64,000 bases of DNA from Paraburkholderia rhizosphaerae (lineage in GTDB: Bacteria; Pseudomonadota; Gammaproteobacteria; Burkholderiales; Burkholderiaceae), in NCBI RefSeq assembly GCF_004366595.1, contig NZ_SORE01000028.1, positions 33,389 through 97,388 of the forward strand, in the 5' to 3' direction. Positions 58,910 through 64,000 of this stretch are shown here, in pieces; the stretch's first letter is position 1, and each line of letters opens with the position of its first letter. A program made the translations under genes and the position numbers. A model generated the notes under the pieces. It made no database searches. It worked only from the letters and a program-made list of their open reading frames with translations, and was not told the origin of the DNA.

Positions 58910-59623
58910 ATGAGCACGCATGACAAGCCGCCGCGCGACGCCGGGAGAGACCCTGTCGCCAAAAAAGCAAACCGCGAGGGCGCTGGCAAAGGCAGCGGCG
59001 CGCCCGACGTCGACCCACATCAGCAGCCCGCGCGCCTTGACGTGTGCCGTCGCTGCGCGTTATGGCACGACGCGACGCAGCCGGTGCCCGGTGCCGGACC
59101 GCGGCGCGCACCGATCATGATGGTCGGCGAGCAGCCGGGCGACAGAGAAGATCGTGCCGGTAAACCGTTCGTCGGGCCCGCAGGGCAACTGCTCGACGAC
59201 GCGCTCGCCGCCGCGGGTGTCGATCGCAACGACGTCTACGTGACCAATGCGGTCAAGCACTTCAAGTGGGAACCGCGCGGCAAACGCCGGATGCACAAGA
59301 CGCCGGCGCAGCGCGAAATCGACGCGTGCCGTTACTGGCTGGACAAGGAGTTGTCGACGGTGGCACCGGTCGTCGTGGTGGCGCTTGGTGCGACCGCGTT
59401 GAAGGCACTGCTCGAAACGCGCACCGCGTCGCTGACGACGGTGATCGGCAAGGTGCTCGAGCATGGCGGGCGCCGTGTCGTTCCGGTATGGCATCCGTCG
59501 TACGCATTGCGTGCGCCCGATCCGCAGACGCGCGAACGCGTATATGCGGATATCGTCGAAGCGTTACGCGAGGCGGGCAGACTCGCCCGCGATGCGGGCG
59601 AGCGGGTCAAGGACCGGCGCTGA
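58910..59623 (+). CDS. UdgX-type uracil-DNA glycosylase
   Basis: A 237-residue iron-sulfur glycosylase. Active-site features are GEQPGDRED (residues about 73-81), the KRRMHKTP loop with His129 at 125-132, and VPVWHPSYALR near the C-terminus. Cluster cysteines are visible at C46 and C49 (CRRC) and C140. The KRRxH insertion is specific to UdgX, which forms a covalent bond to the abasic site through that histidine. The first 40 residues are a polar extension. Start ATG 58910; GTG 58907 is an alternative. Confidence 0.88.
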   Translation: MSTHDKPPRDAGRDPVAKKANREGAGKGSGAPDVDPHQQPARLDVCRRCALWHDATQPVPGAGPRRAPIMMVGEQPGDREDRAGKPFVGPAGQLLDDALAAAGVDRNDVYVTNAVKHFKWEPRGKRRMHKTPAQREIDACRYWLDKELSTVAPVVVVALGATALKALLETRTASLTTVIGKVLEHGGRRVVPVWHPSYALRAPDPQTRERVYADIVEALREAGRLARDAGERVKDRR

Positions 59624-59635
59624 TTGATTCACGCA

Positions 59636-59677
59636 AACCCGTTACGCAGCCGGTTACGCAGCCGGTTACGCAGCCCG
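59636..59677. repeat. 12-bp tandem repeat after udgX
   Basis: GTTACGCAGCCG-type units occur three to four times in a row just after the udgX stop. They are not in a plausible coding frame. Function unknown. Confidence 0.7.
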
Positions 59678-59786
59678 TTGCGCAAATCCGTGCCCACTCC
59701 GTGCTCACCCGCGCTCGTCCGGACCACCGCTGCAAATTCGCGCCCGACCGTGTACGGTAGCGGCTGGTCGCGCTTGCCTGACTGAG

Positions 59787-59996
59787 TTAGTCGCCCGGAT
59801 ACCCGGCGCACGGGCCTGTCATCGGCGATACGCAGACAGTGGAATAGTCCGCGGTCCAGTCCAGGCTCTTCGTGACCTTGACTGCGTTCTGCAATCCGGG
59901 GCTGTTTTCGTACGCAATAAACGACGAGCACACGACGGCAGACAACACGACCAGCGAAAATGCAATCCTTTCAAATACTTGATACCGATGCGGCAT
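59787..59996 (-). CDS. Small membrane-anchored hypothetical protein
   Basis: A 69-residue protein with one hydrophobic helix near the N-terminus (RIAFSLVVLSAVVCSSFIAY) and a short periplasmic tail bearing two cysteines (CVSPMTGPC). The ATG 59996 is preferred; a TTG upstream would add four residues. It is divergent from the exported PRC-barrel gene, with 127 bases between them. No family recognised. Confidence 0.6.
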   Translation of the reverse strand: MPHRYQVFERIAFSLVVLSAVVCSSFIAYENSPGLQNAVKVTKSLDWTADYSTVCVSPMTGPCAGYPGD

Positions 59997-60051
59997 GACG
60001 ATTCTCAAATTTTTGCGAGCGTCGACATTCTATCTTAAATAAGGGTTTTTA

Positions 60052-60071
60052 CCTAGGGGTAATCTCCTAGG
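60052..60071. promoter_or_regulatory. Inverted repeat CCTAGG-N8-CCTAGG
   Basis: CCTAGG occurs twice, 8 bases apart (CCTAGGGGTAATCTCCTAGG), about 53 bases upstream of the exported PRC-barrel gene start. Because CCTAGG is itself palindromic, the arrangement is symmetrical. It is directly downstream of an AT-rich element (TATCTTAAAT) that could be a -10 region. It could be an operator for a dimeric regulator shared with the divergent small gene. Confidence 0.5.
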
Positions 60072-60091
60072 CAGATCTTTCCGTTGCTTTC

Positions 60092-60103
60092 GCCCACGTG
60101 GGC
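60092..60103. promoter_or_regulatory. Perfect 12-bp palindrome in the leader of the PRC-barrel gene
   Basis: GCCCACGTGGGC lies 21 bases before the start codon, just ahead of the AAAAAAGGAG ribosome site. It may be an operator or an RNA hairpin limiting translation. No T-run follows, so it is not a terminator. Confidence 0.4.
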
Positions 60104-60123
60104 CAACTAAAAAAGGAGTCGAT

Positions 60124-60573
60124 ATGAAAGCGTTTTTCCCAGCCGCATTTGTTCGGGCCGCGACCGCCGCCGCGGTGCTCGCCGCCGCAGCCAGCGCTCA
60201 TGCGCAGGTCGCCGGCACGCAGACACTTGGCGTCAGCGTCGAGCAGTCGCAGGCGCTGCTGCAAGGCTGGAGTGCCAAGAAGAGCATTCTCGGAAAACCG
60301 GTCTACAACGACTCAAACGAAAAAATCGGCTCGATTTTTGACATCGTGATCGCGCCGGACGGCTCGGTATCCGCAGCCGTCGTGTCGACGGGCGGCTTCC
60401 TCGGCGTCGCGTCGCATAACGTCGCGGTGCCGATCCAGGCGCTCAATTTCCGCGACGGCAACTTCTATCTGCCGGGCGCGACGAAGGACGCACTGAAGGC
60501 GACGCCGGCGTTCCAGTACAGCAAAGTCGACAAGCCGAAAAAACCGCAGAAGACGCAATCGCAAGCGGAGTAA
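60124..60573 (+). CDS. Exported PRC-barrel domain protein
   Basis: A 149-residue protein with a Sec signal (VRAATAAAVLAAAASAHAQ, cleavage about AHA-Q) and a PRC-barrel: SILGKPVYNDSNEKIGSIFD, IVIAPDGSVSAAVVSTGGFL and ASHNVAVPIQALNF. The C-terminal tail is rich in Lys, Pro and Gln. AAAAAGGAG precedes the ATG. The GGFLG loop is shared with the cytoplasmic PRC-barrel protein at 57.7 kb, so the two are likely paralogues with different locations. Confidence 0.87.
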   Translation: MKAFFPAAFVRAATAAAVLAAAASAHAQVAGTQTLGVSVEQSQALLQGWSAKKSILGKPVYNDSNEKIGSIFDIVIAPDGSVSAAVVSTGGFLGVASHNVAVPIQALNFRDGNFYLPGATKDALKATPAFQYSKVDKPKKPQKTQSQAE

Positions 60574-60871
60574 TCGGAGGCGTGCGGCCTGATGGGTCGA
60601 AGACGGCGCACGCGCGTCGTCACCCTGCTTTATCGGCGCCTGTGTCGCGTCTTCGCGCAGTCCTCTCGCAGACCCTTCATCGTTTGCTCGCGGTTTTCTC
60701 GCGCGCTTTCCTGCGCGCTTTCCTGCGGTCTTCGCGCTGTTTCCATTAAACTCCCCCCGCTTGGGCGCGCCGGCCGGCGCCCGCTCCGATCAGCCAGTTC
60801 GTTAGCCAGTCATCCGCCACCGGCCGTCCGGATGCGGCGCTGCGGCTCTCGCCGGGCACAACAACAACACG

Positions 60872-62212
60872 ATGAACGAACCGTCATCCGATCGTCCCGA
60901 TAGTCCCGATAGTCCCGTTGATTTAAATCGCCGCGGCCGCGCCCGTCGAAGCGCCGAAAGCAACGCCGCCGCGCCGTCCGCCAGCGACGTACGCGAGCAC
61001 CTGCCGCTAAGCGGCGCATTCCAGCGCTTCTGGTGCACGCGCGTGCTGTCGTCGCTATCGTTCCAGATGCTCGCGGTCGCGATGGGCTGGCATATCTACG
61101 CGCTGACGAAAAGCGCGCTGGCGCTCGGCATCGTCGGGCTCGCGCAGTTCCTGCCGATGTTCGCGTTGACACTCGTAGTCGGCCATGTCGCCGATCGCTA
61201 CGACCGCCGGCGTATCGCCGCGGTTTGCCAGGCGGTCGAGTGCGCGGCCGCCGCCGTCTTCGCGTTCGGCACTTACGCCGGCTGGCTCGATGCGCCGATC
61301 ATTTATGGGCTCGCCGCCTGTGTCGGCGCGGCGCGTGCGTTCGAGTCGCCGGCCGTGGCTGCGCTGTTGCCGGCGGTCGTGCCGCGCACGCTGCTGCCCC
61401 GCGCGACCGCCTGGTCGACTTCGGCGAACCAGGCCGCGCAAATCGTCGGCCCGGCGCTCGGCGGGTTGCTGTACGGTATCGGCGCCGGTCCCGCGTATCT
61501 CGCGTGTTCGCTGAGCTTTGCCGCGGCGGCGCTGCTCGTGTCGAGCATTCCACTGCGCGCGAAACCCGCGACGCGCACGCCGGTAACGCTCGAGTCGGTG
61601 TTCTCGGGTATTCGCTTTATCTTTAGCGAGCCGGTCATCCTCGGCGCGCTGTCACTCGATCTGTTCGCCGTGTTGTTCGGCGGCGCCACCGCACTGCTGC
61701 CGGTATTCGCCCGTGATTTCCTGCATACGGGCCCGCTTGGGCTGGGTCTGCTGCGCTCCGCATCGGCGATCGGCGCGCTCGCCGGCACGCTGTGGCTCGC
61801 GCGCTTTCCGTTGAAGCATCGGCCGGGCTTCGTGATGTTTTGCGGCGTAATCGTGTTCGGTATTGCGACCGCCGTGTTCGGGCTGTCGCATCAGTACATC
61901 GTGTCGTTACTGGCGTTGATGGTGCTCGGCGCATCGGACGTGATCAGCGTCGTCGTGCGCCTGTCGCTCGTGCAATTGCGCACGCCGGACGAGATGCTGG
62001 GCCGCGTCAGCGCGGTCAACTCGCTGTTCGTCGGCACGTCGAATCAGCTCGGCGAGTTCGAATCGGGCCTCACAGCCGGCTGGTGGGGCGCGCGGCGCGC
62101 GGTGCTGGCCGGCGGTCTGGCGACGGTCGCCATTGCGTTCTTATGGATGCGCTTCTTTCCCGAATTGAAGCAAACGCGTTCGCTCGATCGCGAAGCCGAT
62201 CGCGCCGGTTGA
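60872..62212 (+). CDS. MFS exporter (MFS_3/enterobactin-exporter-like)
   Basis: A 446-residue transporter. The first 45 residues are polar, with DSPDSP encoded by a 9-base repeat, then about 12 helices start with FWCTRVLSSLSFQMLAVAMG. The loop motif ADRYDRRRIAAVCQ lies between TM2 and TM3, and PAVVPRTLLPRATAWSTSAN follows, typical of the EntS-like MFS_3 group. Likely an exporter of small molecules. It is not near a siderophore cluster. Confidence 0.83.
   Translation: MNEPSSDRPDSPDSPVDLNRRGRARRSAESNAAAPSASDVREHLPLSGAFQRFWCTRVLSSLSFQMLAVAMGWHIYALTKSALALGIVGLAQFLPMFALTLVVGHVADRYDRRRIAAVCQAVECAAAAVFAFGTYAGWLDAPIIYGLAACVGAARAFESPAVAALLPAVVPRTLLPRATAWSTSANQAAQIVGPALGGLLYGIGAGPAYLACSLSFAAAALLVSSIPLRAKPATRTPVTLESVFSGIRFIFSEPVILGALSLDLFAVLFGGATALLPVFARDFLHTGPLGLGLLRSASAIGALAGTLWLARFPLKHRPGFVMFCGVIVFGIATAVFGLSHQYIVSLLALMVLGASDVISVVVRLSLVQLRTPDEMLGRVSAVNSLFVGTSNQLGEFESGLTAGWWGARRAVLAGGLATVAIAFLWMRFFPELKQTRSLDREADRAG
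60893..60919. repeat. 9-bp tandem repeat at the start of the MFS gene
   Basis: CCCGATAGT-type units occur about three times and encode the DSPDSP part of the N-terminus. It keeps the reading frame. Confidence 0.6.
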
Positions 62213-62273
62213 GCGCGCAGGAACGGAGTGTGCTACGCAGGTTCCTGTGCCGATCTGGACCGGGGAGCTGCCG

Positions 62274-62798
62274 ATGAAAACACCCTGTTCGCGCTTGTTC
62301 AGCGCTGCGACTACGGTTCACCCTACTGTGCTCGACATCGTAAGACGACCATGCCTGATGGCGACGTATGCGGCCGTCGCTGCTGCCACGGTTGCGCTGT
62401 CGCTGGCCGCGCTCGCCCCGGCGACGGCGCGCGCCGACGACGCACCGAGCCCTTGCGCCGCGCTTAAACGGATCGTCGCAGCCGCGCCGAACGGCTTCGC
62501 GCAACTGTCGCCCGCCGACGGCCGGGGCGTCGCGCAGCCGTACGGTGACGATGCGCAATGCAGTGCCGCGCATGCGAGCTTTCAGTGCGTATGGACGCCG
62601 CATAGCGATGCCGGCTCGAACAGCGCGGCACTGGAAGCGGTGGCGGCGGACATCGCGTCGTGCCTGCCGGACGCCACGCACGACGTCAATTCACCGGCGC
62701 GCCAGCACTTTTACATTGGCGCGCGTGACGCGCGCACACAGATCACCGCGACGACTGCCGGCGCGAACCGACTCAAACTGGTGGTATCGGGCAAATAG
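62274..62798 (+). CDS. Exported hypothetical protein
   Basis: A 174-residue protein. A Sec-type hydrophobic stretch (ATYAAVAAATVALSLAALAP, cleavage about ARA-D) starts near residue 30; an internal ATG at 62358 would give a classical short signal, but GGGGAG lies ahead of ATG 62274. The mature part has four cysteines (SPCAAL, AQCSAA, FQCVW, ASCLPD), probably two disulfides, in a small soluble domain. No family recognised. Confidence 0.7.
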   Translation: MKTPCSRLFSAATTVHPTVLDIVRRPCLMATYAAVAAATVALSLAALAPATARADDAPSPCAALKRIVAAAPNGFAQLSPADGRGVAQPYGDDAQCSAAHASFQCVWTPHSDAGSNSAALEAVAADIASCLPDATHDVNSPARQHFYIGARDARTQITATTAGANRLKLVVSGK

Positions 62799-62848
62799 CC
62801 GCACTTCGGCGTCGTGTTTCGCGGGCGCTCGTCGCGGCCGACGACCGC

Positions 62849-63085
62849 TCATGATTGCGCGCGATACCAGACGCGAATGCCCGAGTACCAGTGACTGACG
62901 CTGGTGTCGTCGCCGGAACCGAACGTCGACAGGCTCTCCACGTTGATCACGTCGACACCCTGCTGCGCAATCCATGCATTCGCGCGCTCGACCAATGTCG
63001 CCGCGCTTTCATACACATGCCCTTTGATCAAATGGCGCTGCACGACCTGCCGCTCGAAATCTTCGAATGCGATTTTTGTCGTCAT
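62849..63085 (-). CDS. Small hypothetical protein
   Basis: A 78-residue soluble protein, MTTKIAFEDFERQVVQRHLI continuing with KGHVYESAATLVERANAWIA, ending in a Trp/Tyr-rich YSGIRVWYRAQS. GGAG precedes the ATG. The sequence looks folded (mixed alpha/beta) but I recognise no family. It stands alone on the reverse strand. Confidence 0.65.
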   Translation of the reverse strand: MTTKIAFEDFERQVVQRHLIKGHVYESAATLVERANAWIAQQGVDVINVESLSTFGSGDDTSVSHWYSGIRVWYRAQS

Positions 63086-63268
63086 CGGGGTGTCTCCTCG
63101 TGGACTGTGCGACGCCGTGCATCGGGCCCCGCGCAGTGCGGCCTGGCGGAATTCGAGTCTAGCAAACGCTATCGCGAATCCGCGCGCGGACACCGGCGGC
63201 ATGTGGCCGCGGTGCGGGATCGATGTTTGCTGATTCGCTAACGGGTACGGCTTCAATGGAGCAGAGAA

Positions 63269-63439
63269 ATGACTCAAACGTCCAACCAGCCAGGCGGCGA
63301 TGTCCATCATCCGAGCCAGCCGAAACACAACGACAACGAAAAGAGCAAGATGCCCGAGCGGCAGGATCAAAACCGTAAGCAGGCGCCGTCGGACCGACCG
63401 GGCAAAAAGCCCGGAGAAGGGGAAACGCCGGTCGGTTGA
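63269..63439 (+). CDS. Small hydrophilic hypothetical protein
   Basis: A 56-residue protein composed mainly of Lys, Gln, Asn, Asp, Pro and Gly (HHPSQPKHNDNEKSK and RPGKKPGEGE). It is fully disordered in appearance, resembling small stress-type hydrophilic proteins. A weak GGAGCAGAG site precedes the ATG. Part of the set of such proteins in this window. Confidence 0.6.
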   Translation: MTQTSNQPGGDVHHPSQPKHNDNEKSKMPERQDQNRKQAPSDRPGKKPGEGETPVG

Positions 63440-63653
63440 GTGTGCCGGAGCTGACGCAAACCGCTGGCTTTGGAGCTTGTTTGCCGGGCGCGCAGATACG
63501 TGGTGCGTGCTGCGGTGTTTTGGCGCGATGCGTCTCTTCGGCGCAATGCATTGCAATACCGCGCTGCGTTGCGGCGTTTGCGGCGTTTGCGGCGTTTGCG
63601 GCTTTCGCGACGTGCAAATGTGCAGACCGATCGCATATCGCCTGCCTGAACGC
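63440..63653. other. Intergenic region with 9-bp repeats
   Basis: No recognisable gene. GCGGCGTTT units occur three to four times in a row at about 63570-63600. These do not form a recognisable structure or regulatory site. Confidence 0.5.
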
Positions 63654-63688
63654 AAAAACGGCGGCCCGGATTGTCCGAGGCCGCCGTT
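63654..63688 (-). terminator. Rho-independent terminator of the right-edge transporter gene
   Basis: The stem AACGGCGGCC / GGCCGCCGTT encloses a further CGGA/TCCG pairing. On the reverse strand it is followed by TTTTTGCG, so it terminates transcription coming from the transporter gene that stops at 63770, 82 bases upstream. Confidence 0.85.
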
Positions 63689-63769
63689 CTGACCGCGCGT
63701 TGCAGCGATGCGGGGCGTCAAGCGTAGCCGATATTCACCGGCGTGCTGCCCTCACCGGTAGCGCGTCGA

Positions 63770-64000
63770 TTACGGTTCGTCGCGCAGATAACCGACCTTC
63801 GACGGATCGCGCATCTTGAGCGACACGAGCCCCGCGATCGCGCACAGCGCCGTGACGTACCAGAAGAACATTGACTCGACGCCCGCCTGCTTGAGCCACA
63901 GCGCAACATATTCGGCCGAGCCACCGAAGATCGCATTGGCCACCGCGTACGACAGCCCGACGCCGAGCGCGCGCACTTCAGGCGGGAACATCTCCGCCTT
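63770..64000 (-). CDS. MFS transporter of the metabolite:H+ symporter (MHS) type, partial
   Basis: Only the C-terminal 76 residues lie inside the window; the gene continues to the right. The stretch AEMFPPEVRALGVGLSYAVA and NAIFGGSAEYVALWL is typical of the late loop and helix of MHS transporters such as ProP, KgtP and ShiA, which have FPxxVRxxGxxxxY. A final helix (FFWYVTALCAIAGLVSLKM) and short cytoplasmic tail follow. Substrate cannot be told from this fragment. Confidence 0.82.
   Translation of the reverse strand, partial: KAEMFPPEVRALGVGLSYAVANAIFGGSAEYVALWLKQAGVESMFFWYVTALCAIAGLVSLKMRDPSKVGYLRDEP

Noticed and set aside
59636..59677. Possible CRISPR array
   Set aside because: Repeats are contiguous 12-base units without spacers and there are no cas genes in the window.
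60592..60903. Forward open frame of 103 codons between the PRC-barrel and MFS genes
   Set aside because: Arg/Ser-rich translation with no motif, overlapping the MFS start region in another frame.

Overview
The window reads as chromosomal DNA of a high-GC beta-proteobacterium, most likely Burkholderia sensu lato (Paraburkholderia-like). This is inferred from the strong GC bias at third codon positions, the gene families present and the resemblance of the hcn, pao and emr proteins to ones I recall from Burkholderia and Pseudomonas. No rRNA, tRNA, CRISPR array, prophage or intact insertion sequence was seen. The text is accessory and stress or redox metabolism rather than housekeeping.

Layout. 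0-2.6 kb: a Tat-exported molybdenum hydroxylase subunit cut by the left edge, an internally deleted mscL remnant and a tiny proline-rich protein. 3.0-9.2 kb: a complete ddpXABCDF operon (periplasmic D-Ala-D-Ala capture, import and hydrolysis). 9.4-13.9 kb: a fumarylacetoacetate-hydrolase-family gene converging on hcnABC (cyanide synthase), which has an unusually AT-rich upstream region. 13.9-20.8 kb: a membrane diguanylate cyclase, a Pr6Pr membrane protein, an acyl-CoA-dehydrogenase/methyltransferase/glycosyltransferase trio, and a Rieske-FAD reductase. 20.8-29.3 kb: a TssF remnant, a HiPIP behind a perfect palindrome, and a reverse-strand respiratory block (caa3-type subunit II, an unusual subunit I, subunit III, a small membrane protein, a triheme cytochrome c) with a PoxB-like TPP enzyme upstream. 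29.5-39 kb: an enolase-superfamily enzyme, an internally duplicated membrane protein, a gluconate-dehydrogenase-like small subunit plus GMC flavoprotein, two SDRs, a GH15 hydrolase and an MFS carrier. 39-44.5 kb: small hydrophilic proteins and paoABC (molybdenum aldehyde oxidoreductase). 44.5-53 kb: an EmrA/EmrB/NodT-type tripartite efflux system whose emrA is separated from emrB-omf by a phospholipase-D/DedA fusion and a nuclease/phosphatase-fold enzyme. 53-64 kb: a glycosyltransferase, a chemoreceptor, two PRC-barrel proteins, a DUF4142 protein, UdgX, an MFS exporter, small hypotheticals and the C-terminus of an MHS-type transporter at the right edge.

How the parts work together. Several modules feed electrons to the cell envelope: Mo-hydroxylases, the GMC/subunit-3 pair, the triheme cytochrome, HiPIP and PoxB. 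The adjacent terminal oxidase lacks both the D-channel glutamate and the K-channel lysine of normal A1 oxidases. It lies about 11 kb from a cyanide synthase operon, which suggests (inference only) a specialised, possibly cyanide-tolerant respiratory branch. That oxidase is the observation I would follow up first. Others are the mscL deletion with microhomology, the palindromes ahead of the HiPIP and PRC-barrel genes, the PLD-DedA fusion inside the efflux locus, and the duplicated membrane protein.
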